Shown: positions 52,475 through 62,864, counted from the stretch's first letter. The stretch: DNA of 64,000 nt from Paenimyroides viscosum (GCF_003858535.1 NZ_RQTJ01000002.1:124001-188000), one strand, 5' to 3'. Translations and numbers: made by a program. Notes: generated by a model from the sequence alone, not told the origin.

Positions 52475-53623
52475 ATGAATAAAGGATTAATTGCTTTGGC
52501 ATGTGGCGGTTTAGCTATTGGTATGACCGAGTTTACCATGATGGGTATTTTACAAGATATAGCTAAAGATCAACAAATAGAAATTACAGAAGCTGCTCAT
52601 TTTATTGCTCTTTATGCATTGGGTGTGGTAGTTGGCGCACCTATTTTAACCATTTTTACAGGTAAAATTGCTCCTAAAAAGGTTTTAATAATCCTTATGT
52701 TATTATTTGTTGTATTTAACGGTTTGTTTGCCATTGCGCCAGAGTACAATACCTTAGCCATTGCAAGATTTATGTCGGGCTTACCACATGGTGCTTTTTT
52801 TGGAGTAGGATCTGTAATGGCAGCACAATTAGCTTCTAAAGGCAAAGAAGCACAAGCTATAGCCTTTATGTTTACCGGTATGACTATTGCCAATTTAGCC
52901 GGTGTTCCGCTTGGAACGTACATTGGGCATCATTATTCGTGGCGCATTACTTACGGAATTATTGCGGCATTAGGGCTAATTACGATTCTTAGCATTTATT
53001 TTTGGTTGCCTGCTATGAATAGTAAAATGAATGGTAATTTAAAGCAACAACTATCGTACTTTAAAAATTTAAAAGCTTGGGTAATTATTGCGGTAATATC
53101 TATTGGAACGGGTGGTTTGTTTTCATGGATTACTTATATATCGCCAATGGTTACAAAAGTTGGAGGTTTACAAGAAAACAAAGTTCCACTTATTATGATT
53201 TTAGTAGGATTAGGAATGTTTTTTGGGAATATTATTGGCGGTAAGTTAGCCGATACCATTTCACCTACCAAAGCTGCCATTAGCTGTTTTATAGCAATGG
53301 CGTTTACATTAGTTGTAGTGTATTTCACCGCACATATTACTCAACTTACTTATATAATGGCTTTTATTACCGGTTTGGTTGCTTTTACTATTGGGTCTCC
53401 TTTACAAATGATGCTTATTACATCTGCAAAAGGATCCGAAAACATAGCTGCAGCTGCAGGTCAGGCTAGTTTTAATGTTGGTAACACTTTAGGCGCATAT
53501 TTAGGCGGCATACCTATAACAATTGGCTACACTTATAACTCGCCTGTTTTAATTGGTGTGGGTATGGCGGCAATCGGTGGCATGTTGGCTATTGTTTATC
53601 TAAAAAAATTCTTAAAAGTTTAA
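52475..53623 (+). CDS. MFS transporter (AraJ/DHA1-like exporter)
   Basis: Inner-membrane major facilitator of 382 residues with about 12 helices. The N-terminus LACGGLAIGMTEFTMMGILQDIA is the D/E-containing TM1 common to AraJ/YdhP-type sugar or drug exporters. Motif A appears as GKIAPKKVLI after TM2, and the antiporter-type motif C falls around MTIANLAGVPLGTYIG. The substrate is not predictable. No regulator gene is adjacent. Confidence 0.88.
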   Translation: MNKGLIALACGGLAIGMTEFTMMGILQDIAKDQQIEITEAAHFIALYALGVVVGAPILTIFTGKIAPKKVLIILMLLFVVFNGLFAIAPEYNTLAIARFMSGLPHGAFFGVGSVMAAQLASKGKEAQAIAFMFTGMTIANLAGVPLGTYIGHHYSWRITYGIIAALGLITILSIYFWLPAMNSKMNGNLKQQLSYFKNLKAWVIIAVISIGTGGLFSWITYISPMVTKVGGLQENKVPLIMILVGLGMFFGNIIGGKLADTISPTKAAISCFIAMAFTLVVVYFTAHITQLTYIMAFITGLVAFTIGSPLQMMLITSAKGSENIAAAAGQASFNVGNTLGAYLGGIPITIGYTYNSPVLIGVGMAAIGGMLAIVYLKKFLKV

Positions 53624-53758
53624 AATAATTACACCATTTGTAGAAAAAATAACCAAAATTCATGTCTAAAAAAACTATATAACTAGCTGTAAACACCCTA
53701 TTTCGCAATGGCACAATGCTTGGTTTATTTAAGTTGTAACATTAAATATTAAAAAGCT

Positions 53759-54133
53759 ATGAAAAGTATTTTAAAAATTTTCGGAATTTTATGTTTATCA
53801 ATCTTTGTTTTTACCGCTTGTAGCGATGATGATGATCCAGCAGATAGCGACTTCTTTATTGGTAGATATAATGGTGAAGTAAGTTATTCTAATGCAGATG
53901 AATCTAAATCTAACGATAACGGACATGTGCAGGTTGTAAAAGTTGGCGATAAATACAACTTCTTATTTTCGGACAGTATACCAGATATTACGGGTGTTGA
54001 ATTTGAAAAAAACGAAAATACCGCAGTAATGATTGGTTCATCGGGTACACATTACATAAGAATCAATGCTAGCAAACTAACCATATTGTACTTAAAAGAT
54101 GGTGCAACGTGGAGAGCTAATGCTGATAGATAA
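53759..54133 (+). CDS. small lipoprotein with acidic export signal
   Basis: 124-residue lipoprotein of unknown function. The type II signal peptide ends in FTAC, with lipidated Cys21, followed directly by SDDDDPADSD. An acidic run right after the lipid cysteine is known in Bacteroidetes as a surface lipoprotein export signal, so the protein may face outward. The rest is a small beta-rich domain (FIGRYNGEVSYSN ... HVQVVKVGDKYNFLF) like lipocalin-type or adhesion folds. It has its own strong terminator. Confidence 0.72.
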   Translation: MKSILKIFGILCLSIFVFTACSDDDDPADSDFFIGRYNGEVSYSNADESKSNDNGHVQVVKVGDKYNFLFSDSIPDITGVEFEKNENTAVMIGSSGTHYIRINASKLTILYLKDGATWRANADR

Positions 54134-54152
54134 TTTAAAAATTAATTTTTTT

Positions 54153-54186
54153 AAGAGTCATATTTTTTAATATGACTCTTTTTTTT
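54153..54186 (+). terminator. terminator of the lipoprotein gene
   Basis: 12-bp stem, AAGAGTCATATT (54153-54164) with AATATGACTCTT (54169-54180), then a long T run. Confidence 0.92.
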
Positions 54187-54242
54187 ATATTTACTTTAAC
54201 AAATTAAGTTATTTTTAACAAATCTCACACAGCCTAACACTT

Positions 54243-57200
54243 ATGAAAAACAAATACTTAACATTGCTTACGTTAATTTCGATGCCCTTATTTGGACAAA
54301 CTTATTCTGCAAGTGAATTTATTTCTTCGGGAATAGAACAACATACCAACAAAGCTTATGACAAAGCAATAGCAGATTTTAGTAAAGTAAATATTAGCGA
54401 TCCCAAATACATTACTGCTCAATACGAAATTATTAATTCGTTACTTGCCGATAAAAAGTTAGAAGAAGCTTTAAAACTATCAACACAACTTTTCGAAGAA
54501 AAAAAATATTTAGAAGCGCCTTATTTATTAGCACTTCATGGAATTGTTTTAAGTGAAAACGATAAGCTAGATGAAGCAATACAAATGTTTGATTTAGGCT
54601 TAAAAAACAATCCAGAATCTACACATTTGTTACTAAACAAAGCAGTAGTTCTTTATAAACAGAAAAAAAACCAAGAAGTTTTAGATCTTTATAAAAAAAT
54701 AATAACAATAGATCCATCGCACACAAGCGCTTTGTATCATTTAGGTAATTTAGCGTTAGAAGATGGTAAAATTGTAGAAGGCAGTTTGTCTTTAATGACT
54801 TTTTTAATGCTTGATCCTCTTTCGGCAAACGCTTATAGTGCATTGAGTACTTTAAACAAAAAATACCACCAAAATTACACCAGCAAACCTACATTAAAAT
54901 ATTCTGAAACTGGCGATCAGTTTAAAGAATTAGAAGAACTTTTAAACGCTCAGGTTCAATATCATGCAAACTATCCGCTAAAAATTGGCATAGACGATGT
55001 TGTGGTAAGAAACATGCAGGCTATTATTGATTATTTTGAAACGCACGACGTTAAAAATGGCTTTTTTGAAAATCAATTTGGAAAACATTTCAAAGAGATT
55101 GCGTTGGCAAAACACACAAAAAATTATTTATACCTTTCGCTTGGATCTATAAGTTCAAGTTTTGAGAAGGAATATAGTAAAAATGATAAAGAAATTAAAA
55201 ATTACGTAGATACTTTTTTAATTCCAAAAATAACAGAGAACTATTTTACTGGTTACAGAGGAAATCAAAAGTACAAGGTTTTTAGAGAAAATAACGAAAA
55301 AGTTTTTTTACCTCTTAATAAAGAAAATGAATTAGAAGGAACCGGAATTGTAGAAGACTTTTTAGGCACAAAAAAGGCAGACATAACTTACAAAGACAAT
55401 AACTTAAACGGTGTAAAAAATTATTACGAAGCTAATGGAAATTTAAGCTACTCTGAAAATTATGTAAACGGTGAAATAACGGGCGCAATAAAAAATTACG
55501 CTGTTAACAATCAACTTATTTTAGATTTAAATTCAAAAAACGGAAAAGCAGACGGTAAATACACCACTTATTATCCTACATCGGGCAAAAACTGTGAAGG
55601 CACTTATGTAGATGATTCATATAACGGACTTTCGCAATGTTACTACCCAGACGGTACAAAAAAAATAATTGCAAATTATAGAAACGGTCTGTTTAACGGT
55701 GAGTACAAACGCTTTAACGAAACAGGAACTTTAGTATTAAATAGCAACTATGCAGATAATGAAATAGATGGTGATTTTCTAGAATATTACGACAACGGCA
55801 CATTAAAACTAGAATCTAAATATATTAAAGGCAAACCTGTAACTTATACAAGCTATCATTCTAACAAAAAAGTTGAAAACCTAATTACTTATAAGGATCA
55901 TAAAATTGTTTCTAGCGAGCTTTTTTCTGTTGATGGAAAACTGCTTGAGAAAGAAAATTATGACGCAAAAGAGAATTTAATTTCTGCCGAAAGTTTTGAT
56001 GAAAGTGGACATAAATATCAAACACACTTTTTCAAAAACGGTAAATACAGTCATTCAGAGTTTCAATTTGCAAACGCACCTGCCTTAAAAAACAAAGACA
56101 AAACGCAGTATCAAAATTACAATGCATTAGGAAATCTTATTGCAGAAGGATCTTTCGAAAAAAGCAAACCTGTTGGCGAATGGAGCTATTACGATGCTTT
56201 AGGGTATTTAAAAAGTAAAACAACTTTTGATAATAATGGAGATTATTTAAAAATAGAAACTTTTTTAAGCAACGGTCAAAGAGATTATAAGGTTTCGTAC
56301 AAAGAAAATCTTTACAATGGTTTGTTTGAAGATTTTTGGAACAACAAAATAAAATACACTCAGTATTATGACGAAAACGGTTTAAATGGTCCGGAAATTT
56401 TGTATTACGATAATGGTAAAATCTCTACAAACGCATTCTACATTAATAATAACTTAGAAAACGAAAAGTATATTTACACACAAGACCAAAAACTTTATCG
56501 TAAAGATATACTAAGCACTAATTTTACTTTAGCTTCTACATTTTATTTGTTAGATACACCAACTACTTTTGATTTTGTAGAAAAAAACGGAAAATTCACA
56601 ATTAAAGAAACTGCTGCAACTACCAAAACGGTTGAACTTAAAAACGGACAATTACACGGAACATCTGTAAAACAAGCGGGCAGTTTAGTGTTAAACAAAG
56701 AAAACTATGTAAATAACGTATTACACGGAAAGCAAATTTACAATGCACCAACCGGTAAACTTACATATGAAGCGGATTATTTTGCAGGTAAACGTCATGG
56801 TTTATCTAAAAAATATGATCATTTAGGCAATCCTATCAACAGTTTGCAGTTTGAATGGGGTAAAGAAAATTTTGTAAGAACAGTGTTTATTCCAGGAATA
56901 AATAAAAAATCTACCGAAGTAAATTATATTAACGACCAACGCCACGGAACCAACACCATTTTTGGAACAAACGGCGAAACACTTGCCATTATTCATTATT
57001 ATTATGATACACCAACAAGCTATCAAACAGTAGATAAAAATGGTGAGTTATCAAGCAAAATACCTTTTACAAAAGAAGTCAATAAGATAGAATCCTATTA
57101 TAAAAACGGAAAAAAAGCATTAGAAATTAACTTTAAAAACTTTCTATATAATGGTGATTATAAGCTAAATTTCGAAGATGGTTCGCTTGCTTATCATGCA

Positions 57201-57446
57201 CAATATAATTCTGGTTGGTTAAACGGCAATCAACATATTAATTACGAAAATGGTCAGCGATATATGCAAACATCGTTTATAAATGGCAAACAACAAGGAA
57301 ACACCATTTACTTTGATACAAACGGTGATAAATTGATTGAAACAGAATATTCTGAAGATGAAATTCACGGAAACTATAAAATTTATGAAAACAATAAGAT
57401 TAAACATAACTACACCTATGATTCAGATATTTTGGTGGCGATTTAG
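54243..57446 (+). CDS. secreted TPR and MORN-variant (MORN_2) repeat protein
   Basis: 1067-residue exported protein. Signal peptide 1-18 (ending PLFGQ); TPR units at about residues 20-215 (IADFSKVNISDPKYITAQYEI; ALYHLGNLALEDGKIVEG); then from about 380 to the end roughly 25 short repeats of the MORN_2 type with the pattern N-G-x-Y-x-x-Y-Y-x-N-G-x-L (NYYEANGNL, YYDNGTLK, YYDNGKIS). Such repeats are annotated in databases as YwqK antitoxin, but nothing here supports a toxin role. It is probably an extended periplasmic or surface beta-helical scaffold. Its stop overlaps the start of the following transglutaminase-like gene by 29 bases. Confidence 0.85.
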   Translation: MKNKYLTLLTLISMPLFGQTYSASEFISSGIEQHTNKAYDKAIADFSKVNISDPKYITAQYEIINSLLADKKLEEALKLSTQLFEEKKYLEAPYLLALHGIVLSENDKLDEAIQMFDLGLKNNPESTHLLLNKAVVLYKQKKNQEVLDLYKKIITIDPSHTSALYHLGNLALEDGKIVEGSLSLMTFLMLDPLSANAYSALSTLNKKYHQNYTSKPTLKYSETGDQFKELEELLNAQVQYHANYPLKIGIDDVVVRNMQAIIDYFETHDVKNGFFENQFGKHFKEIALAKHTKNYLYLSLGSISSSFEKEYSKNDKEIKNYVDTFLIPKITENYFTGYRGNQKYKVFRENNEKVFLPLNKENELEGTGIVEDFLGTKKADITYKDNNLNGVKNYYEANGNLSYSENYVNGEITGAIKNYAVNNQLILDLNSKNGKADGKYTTYYPTSGKNCEGTYVDDSYNGLSQCYYPDGTKKIIANYRNGLFNGEYKRFNETGTLVLNSNYADNEIDGDFLEYYDNGTLKLESKYIKGKPVTYTSYHSNKKVENLITYKDHKIVSSELFSVDGKLLEKENYDAKENLISAESFDESGHKYQTHFFKNGKYSHSEFQFANAPALKNKDKTQYQNYNALGNLIAEGSFEKSKPVGEWSYYDALGYLKSKTTFDNNGDYLKIETFLSNGQRDYKVSYKENLYNGLFEDFWNNKIKYTQYYDENGLNGPEILYYDNGKISTNAFYINNNLENEKYIYTQDQKLYRKDILSTNFTLASTFYLLDTPTTFDFVEKNGKFTIKETAATTKTVELKNGQLHGTSVKQAGSLVLNKENYVNNVLHGKQIYNAPTGKLTYEADYFAGKRHGLSKKYDHLGNPINSLQFEWGKENFVRTVFIPGINKKSTEVNYINDQRHGTNTIFGTNGETLAIIHYYYDTPTSYQTVDKNGELSSKIPFTKEVNKIESYYKNGKKALEINFKNFLYNGDYKLNFEDGSLAYHAQYNSGWLNGNQHINYENGQRYMQTSFINGKQQGNTIYFDTNGDKLIETEYSEDEIHGNYKIYENNKIKHNYTYDSDILVAI

Positions 57447-59349
57447 CTTAATAGTTTTACTGTTTTCAGGCGTGCTTGGGAATGCACAACCTATTGTAAA
57501 TCCGCAGCAAAAATATCCGGGACAATCAGAAATTGTAACAGATTATGTAGAACATTATCATATAAACGTTAACAAAAACAATCAATTGGTTATCTCGCAA
57601 GATAACCACGAAGAGTCTATGATTATTAGTGATAAAGGTGGATTTAGCGCCGTAGAAAGCATTGTTTTTTCTGATCTTTCTCCTATAAAATCATACGAAG
57701 CATACACACTAAACACTATAAACGGTAGACAAAAAAAAACCGATGTTGCACATATTGCAGACAAAAAACTAGATCGCCAAAGTGTTTTTGATAGCGATGT
57801 AAAACTTAAAACCTTTAATTATGCCAACCTTACCAGCGGTAGTAAAAAAGTTTTAAAGTATAAAATTGAATTTGCCGATCCGTTTTTACTACACAGATTC
57901 ATGTTTGCAACAAGTTATGTTAACGAAAAAAGAACCTTAAAAATAAGTCACCCAGAAACAGTAAAAATAGATTACAGGTTGTTTAATATTGATAAAAATG
58001 CGATAGATATTACTACCGAATCTAAAAAAGGTGTTACCACTACAACATTTAAAAAAGAAAATATACCTGCTATGAAAAACGATGGAGGTGCTGCCGGTAA
58101 TATGTACGAAACGCCACATCTTCACTTTTGGATTTCTGAATACAAAACCAAAGAACAACTTGTGCCCGTTTTAGGATCTGTTGATAAACTATATGCGTAT
58201 TATCACAACTTCATATCAAAAATAAACCTAAAAGAAAGTGCCGATTTAAAAACTTTTACGGTAGATCTAACTAAAAACTGCACCACCGACGACGAAAAAA
58301 TGAAAACCATTTTTAAGTGGGTTCAAAAAAACATTAAATATGTTGCGTTTGAAAGTGGTTACGAAGGTTTTATTCCTAGAGAAGCAGATAAAGTGTTTGA
58401 ACGCAAATTTGGTGATTGTAAAGACATGACGAGTATAATTACCGAAATGGCTAAATATGTAAATGTACCAAATGTTAATTTCACTTGGATTGGCACACGT
58501 GAATTACCTTACACCTATCAGCAACTTCCCACTCCTGCAGTAGATAATCACATGATTGCAACATATATTAAAGATGGAAAAAATATATATCTTGACGCTA
58601 CAGATGCGAATGTGCCTTTTGGTATGCCTTCCAGCTTTATTCAAGGTAAAGAGGCGCTTATTGCCCAAGGCAGTTTGTACATTATAGCAACAGTACCAGA
58701 AGTTGACGCACAATTGAACAACATTACCGATGTTGTAGATATTACTTTGGCAGAACAAAAAATTATTGGAAAAGGTGTTTACACCGCAAATGGTTTGGCC
58801 GCAACACAATATCGTAACATAATTGGTGATAATGCACGTCATAGAAAAGAATATGTTTTTTCTTTGTTAGAAAAAGGAAATAACAAGTTTAAGCTTTCTG
58901 ATTTTACCGAAAAAGATTTCGACAATAACGACCAACCTTATACCATTACCTATAATTTTGAATTAGATAATTATGTGGTAAGTTCTGGTGACGAAATGTA
59001 TATAAACCTTACCTTAGATAAACCTTTTCAAAACGATGCTTTTGAGCCTACCCGTTCACAAACATACGATCACGATTTTTTAAGCAATCAATCTTATCGG
59101 GTTACACTAAACATTCCGCAAGGAAACAAAGTAACACATTTACCAGAAAACGCTTCTTTTTCAAACGATTTAATAGCTTTTAACTTTAGCTATTCTAAAA
59201 AAGATACCACTGTAGAATTAAATTACAATGTCCAAATAAAGCAGACACTAATTGCACCTCAACAATTTGCGTTGTGGAACGAATCTTTAAAAAAACTAAA
59301 AGAAAACTATCTAGAAACCATTATAATCAAAAAAAATGATAAAAATTAA
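57418..59349 (+). CDS. DUF3857-transglutaminase protein with intact catalytic triad
   Basis: 643 residues from the ATG at 57418, chosen over the open frame from 57337 because it gives a proper signal peptide (IFWWRFSLIVLLFSGVLGNAQ). A DUF3857 domain occupies about 40-270, and a transglutaminase-like domain follows with Cys334 (KFGDCKDMT), His378 (DNHMIATY) and Asp393 (YLDATD): a complete Cys-His-Asp triad. The C-terminal beta region (about 460-640) is DUF2569/DUF3858-like. A cysteine protease or amide-crosslinking activity in the periplasm or surface is likely; the substrate is unknown. It overlaps both neighbours and so is translationally coupled. Confidence 0.88.
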   Translation: MIQIFWWRFSLIVLLFSGVLGNAQPIVNPQQKYPGQSEIVTDYVEHYHINVNKNNQLVISQDNHEESMIISDKGGFSAVESIVFSDLSPIKSYEAYTLNTINGRQKKTDVAHIADKKLDRQSVFDSDVKLKTFNYANLTSGSKKVLKYKIEFADPFLLHRFMFATSYVNEKRTLKISHPETVKIDYRLFNIDKNAIDITTESKKGVTTTTFKKENIPAMKNDGGAAGNMYETPHLHFWISEYKTKEQLVPVLGSVDKLYAYYHNFISKINLKESADLKTFTVDLTKNCTTDDEKMKTIFKWVQKNIKYVAFESGYEGFIPREADKVFERKFGDCKDMTSIITEMAKYVNVPNVNFTWIGTRELPYTYQQLPTPAVDNHMIATYIKDGKNIYLDATDANVPFGMPSSFIQGKEALIAQGSLYIIATVPEVDAQLNNITDVVDITLAEQKIIGKGVYTANGLAATQYRNIIGDNARHRKEYVFSLLEKGNNKFKLSDFTEKDFDNNDQPYTITYNFELDNYVVSSGDEMYINLTLDKPFQNDAFEPTRSQTYDHDFLSNQSYRVTLNIPQGNKVTHLPENASFSNDLIAFNFSYSKKDTTVELNYNVQIKQTLIAPQQFALWNESLKKLKENYLETIIIKKNDKN

Positions 59350-61297
59350 AAGTGTACTACTAACCCTTTTCATTTCCGTTAGCGTATGGAATGTACAGGC
59401 ACAAAAATTTGAGTTTAAAAACTACGAATTTTCATCGGCAGAATATAAAATAGATCCAAAATTTCAAAAAGAAGAAGAAATTATTTTAGAACGCCACATT
59501 AAATCTGAATTTGTTTTTGAAAATGATACGGCATCAGAATACCGTCTTATTCATGAAAAAAAACTAATAAATTCTGACAATGCTATTGAACGTAACAACA
59601 AAGTGTACATTCCGGCAGGTATGAACGATAATCTTATTGCCAATAAATTACGTGTTATACTTAAAAACGGCAAAATTATAGAGCTGAAACAATCTGATAT
59701 TAAAGAAGAAATAGACGAACAAAGACAAACAAAGTATAATTATTTTGCAGTAAACGGATTAGAAAAAGGAGCAATTATAGAAAAATTTCATATTATAAAA
59801 AAAGAACCTGAAATTTCTGGTAGCACCTTAAAATTACAAAGCAATGCGCCTGTTTTAAAAACTACTGTAGAACTTATTTACCCAGAGCGTTTGTTGTTTA
59901 GTTCGGCATCGTACAACGGATTTCCAAAGGCAGAAAGCAAACTAAAAAGCTACAAAGAAAAAAACTCACTTTATGTAGAAGCTTTAAATATTCCGTCGGT
60001 TCCAGATAACGAACGTCAAAGCAATATGCTTAAAAATAGTCAACGTTTTAGTTATAAGTTAGACGAAAACCTTTCAACAAACACTAAAAACATATACAAT
60101 CACTCCGATTATGCTAAAAGCTTATACGAAGCTTATCACCGTGAACTTTCTAAAGCAGAAGAAAAAGCATTAGAAAATTTTGTAAAGAAATTCCAAAAAA
60201 CATCCGATCCGCTTGCACAAATTCAGAACATCGAAAAAAACATCAAAGAAAACATACAATACAATCGTTATTTTTCGGCAAATGAAAATTTAGCAGACAT
60301 TATTAACAACAAACAAGGAAATCTGTTTGATCTTTTAAAACTATATGCCAATGCGTATAAAAAAATGAATGTTCCTTACGAAATTGTTTTTACCACAGAC
60401 CGTTTTCAGAATGTTTTTGATCCAAATTTTGAATCGTATCTTAACTTTAAAGAAGTTCTTTTTTACTTTCCAACAGCCGATGTTTATGTAGAACCAGGAG
60501 CACCAGCTTACAGAACACCAATGTTTGATGACCAATTTGCAGGAAATCATGGTTTATTTGTAAAATCAAAAACCTTTGGTGGAATCCAAGTTCCGGTTTC
60601 AGAAGTAAAAACAATTGATTTTCCTAAAAATCAAAGTATGTCTGTAATGGATATTCATGTTGATTTTTCTAACAGTGTTACCGATCCTGCGTTGGCATCA
60701 AAAATTAAATTCAATGGGTACGAATCATTAAATTTTCAACCTGCAAAAGATTTTTCTGATCCTACAGAATATCAAGAGATGTTAAATTTTATAGCAAAAA
60801 ACTATACATTTGAATCTGAAATTGCATCGGTAGAAGCTAAAAACGAAGGTTTAGAATTTGTAGGTAAAGAACATTTTGTGATAGATGTTAAAGCCAATGC
60901 AAAAGATTTAATTACCAAAGCCGGAAACAATTATATTTTTAAAGTGGGCGAAGTAATTGGCAAGCAAATGGAAATGTACGAAGAAAAAGAACGTGTTTTC
61001 CCAATAGAAATAGACAATCCACATTCGTATGATAGAACCATAACATTAACGCTTCCGGCAGATTATAAGATTAAAAATCCAGAAGTCTTTAATATGAATC
61101 AATCGTTAACCTATCAAGGAAAAGTAGTTGCCGATTTTATATCATCTTACGAAATTAAAGGCAACCAACTAATTGTAAAAAACACCGAACATTACGAATT
61201 TGTTGAATTACCTGCAAGCGTGTATCCGCAATACCAAAAAATTATAAACGCAGCTGCAGATTTCAACAAATTGTCTGTGATATTAGAAAAGAAATAA
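59336..61297 (+). CDS. DUF3857 protein with degenerate transglutaminase domain
   Basis: 653-residue paralogue of the preceding protein, with signal peptide 1-22 (WNVQAQ) and DUF3857 region (about 30-260). Where the active partner has GDC, this protein has GNL (residues 328-330, Leu330 replacing Cys). The His position (NH) aligns with NF in NFKEVLFYF and the Asp with Glu in VYVEPG. All three catalytic residues are therefore lost while the fold remains, suggesting a regulatory or binding pseudo-enzyme. Its ATG overlaps the previous gene by 14 bases. Last gene of the operon, followed by a terminator. Confidence 0.85.
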   Translation: MIKIKSVLLTLFISVSVWNVQAQKFEFKNYEFSSAEYKIDPKFQKEEEIILERHIKSEFVFENDTASEYRLIHEKKLINSDNAIERNNKVYIPAGMNDNLIANKLRVILKNGKIIELKQSDIKEEIDEQRQTKYNYFAVNGLEKGAIIEKFHIIKKEPEISGSTLKLQSNAPVLKTTVELIYPERLLFSSASYNGFPKAESKLKSYKEKNSLYVEALNIPSVPDNERQSNMLKNSQRFSYKLDENLSTNTKNIYNHSDYAKSLYEAYHRELSKAEEKALENFVKKFQKTSDPLAQIQNIEKNIKENIQYNRYFSANENLADIINNKQGNLFDLLKLYANAYKKMNVPYEIVFTTDRFQNVFDPNFESYLNFKEVLFYFPTADVYVEPGAPAYRTPMFDDQFAGNHGLFVKSKTFGGIQVPVSEVKTIDFPKNQSMSVMDIHVDFSNSVTDPALASKIKFNGYESLNFQPAKDFSDPTEYQEMLNFIAKNYTFESEIASVEAKNEGLEFVGKEHFVIDVKANAKDLITKAGNNYIFKVGEVIGKQMEMYEEKERVFPIEIDNPHSYDRTITLTLPADYKIKNPEVFNMNQSLTYQGKVVADFISSYEIKGNQLIVKNTEHYEFVELPASVYPQYQKIINAAADFNKLSVILEKK

Positions 61298-61302
61298 TAC
61301 TA

Positions 61303-61334
61303 AAAAACCAACCTTTAACGGTTGGTTTTTTTTT
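61303..61334. terminator. terminator of the MORN/transglutaminase operon (and of brnQ)
   Basis: 11-bp stem, arms 61303-61313 and 61320-61330 (AAAACCAACC/GGTTGGTTTT), then T run. It lies between convergent genes and can work for both. Confidence 0.9.
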
Positions 61335-61349
61335 GCAATCAATATAAAT

Positions 61350-62645
61350 CTATTTCCTATTCAAATTTCTACCTAAAGCAAAACAACTTATTATAAATGT
61401 TAGTATTGCAGGTAGTACCCATTCTAGATTAAAACGTGCCAAAGGCAACATGTTCAGTAATTGCGTAAAGAAATCTTCTGACGGAAACCAATTAGCTACC
61501 AATCTAATCAACGATACAACCATTGTTACAATTAATGTTATAAAATAAGGTTTCTGGTTATGAATAATTTTTCCAAACAGTAATACTGAAAGTATTAACA
61601 CTAAAGTTACTGGGTAAATAAAGTTTAAGGTTGCAGCAGCATAATCAATAATTCCATCTACCCCAATAATTGCTAAAAGAGTTGATACTAATGTAATTGA
61701 TATTACTCCTTCAATATATCCTAACTTTCCTTTGGTTAATCGTTCAAAAAAGTTTGCCGACCCAGCTGTTAATGCAATTGCAGTAGTTAAACACGCCAAA
61801 ATCATTAATATTGATATTAAATAAATACCGCTATTGCCAAAATGTTGTGTGGCAATTTGAACCAATAAAGACGATCGTGTGGTATTGGAAACATTCACTG
61901 TAGCGTGCGCACCAAGGTAAAACAAACCGCCATAAACCAGTATCATACAAAAAGCACTTAAAAGTGCGGCTTTAACCACAACTTCTACCCTTTCGTTTAT
62001 ATGTGTATAGCTTTTACGATTGGCTCCGGCAATTAACAGCACGGCAAAAATCAATCCCGCTAAAACATCCATTGTTTGGTAACCCTCATTAAATCCTACA
62101 TAAAAACGATCTTCAATAACTGTTGGCGGAATATTAACTTCCGACCCAACAAAAAAGCCAGGTATAATTAAAATAGCAAGAAAAATTAATAAAATAGGTG
62201 TAAATATTTTACCTAAAATGGCGGTAATGCGGTTTAAAGAAAGTGATGCCGCCATTACTGCACCAAAAAACAAAACACAAACCCAAACTGGTTGCGCATG
62301 TGGTATAATTGGCTGGATAGCAACTTCGAAAACCGATGCTCCTGCGCGTGGTAATGCAATTAAAGGACCAATACACAAAACATTAACTGTAGCTAAAACA
62401 TAGGCTAATTTAACATTTGCACGTGCACCCAAATCGGTAAAATAGTTACCTGAGACGGCTACTGCAAAAATTGCTAAAACAGGTGCTAAAATAGCTGTTA
62501 ACGAAAAACCTGCAAATGTTGCCGTCCAATCTGTGCGGGTTTGCAAGCCTAAATAAGCGGGTAGTAATAAATTTCCTGCTCCAAAAAACATCGCAAATAG
62601 TGCCATTCCCAAAAAAAGAATGGTTCTACGTTTTCTTGCTTCCAT
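61350..62645 (-). CDS. brnQ: branched-chain amino acid transporter, LIVCS/BrnQ family
   Basis: Sodium-coupled symporter for Leu, Ile and Val, 431 residues and about 12 helices. The start RRTILFLGMALFAMFFGAGNLLLPAYLG is the TM1 family signature, with the small-residue break FFGAGN, and FAVLLIAGANRKSY and TAGSANFFERLTKGKLGY follow. A minus-strand -7 element TATGTTTG (CAAACATA on + at 62673-62680) lies 28 bases before the ATG. Confidence 0.94.
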   Translation of the reverse strand: MEARKRRTILFLGMALFAMFFGAGNLLLPAYLGLQTRTDWTATFAGFSLTAILAPVLAIFAVAVSGNYFTDLGARANVKLAYVLATVNVLCIGPLIALPRAGASVFEVAIQPIIPHAQPVWVCVLFFGAVMAASLSLNRITAILGKIFTPILLIFLAILIIPGFFVGSEVNIPPTVIEDRFYVGFNEGYQTMDVLAGLIFAVLLIAGANRKSYTHINERVEVVVKAALLSAFCMILVYGGLFYLGAHATVNVSNTTRSSLLVQIATQHFGNSGIYLISILMILACLTTAIALTAGSANFFERLTKGKLGYIEGVISITLVSTLLAIIGVDGIIDYAAATLNFIYPVTLVLILSVLLFGKIIHNQKPYFITLIVTMVVSLIRLVANWFPSEDFFTQLLNMLPLARFNLEWVLPAILTFIISCFALGRNLNRK

Positions 62646-62856
62646 GTAGTTTAATATATTTTTGATTTACTTCAAACATAAGGTTTTTTTTTAACAAAAG
62701 CTTAAATAAATAATTACAAATTATGTTTAATTTATAAAAATTACGGTTTTGTAGATTTATATTAAAAAATCTATCAATAGGTTCATCATTCATTCCTTAT
62801 TCGCACTACTAAAATAAAAACCACTAATAATTTCATTATAAATTAAGACAAAACAG

Positions 62857-62864
62857 TACCTTTG
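62857..62864 (+). promoter_or_regulatory. -7 element (TACCTTTG) of aspS
   Basis: Consensus TAnnTTTG, 23 bases before the aspS ATG. No clear -33 TTTG is seen at normal spacing. No T-box or other riboswitch is visible in the short leader. Confidence 0.65.

Noticed and set aside
57337..57417. Upstream start for the transglutaminase protein
   Set aside because: It lies deep in the previous gene and would put 27 residues before a perfect signal peptide beginning at 57418.
54243..57446. Naming the MORN-repeat protein a YwqK-family antitoxin
   Set aside because: It is an inherited database label; this protein has a signal peptide and TPRs, and there is no toxin gene beside it.
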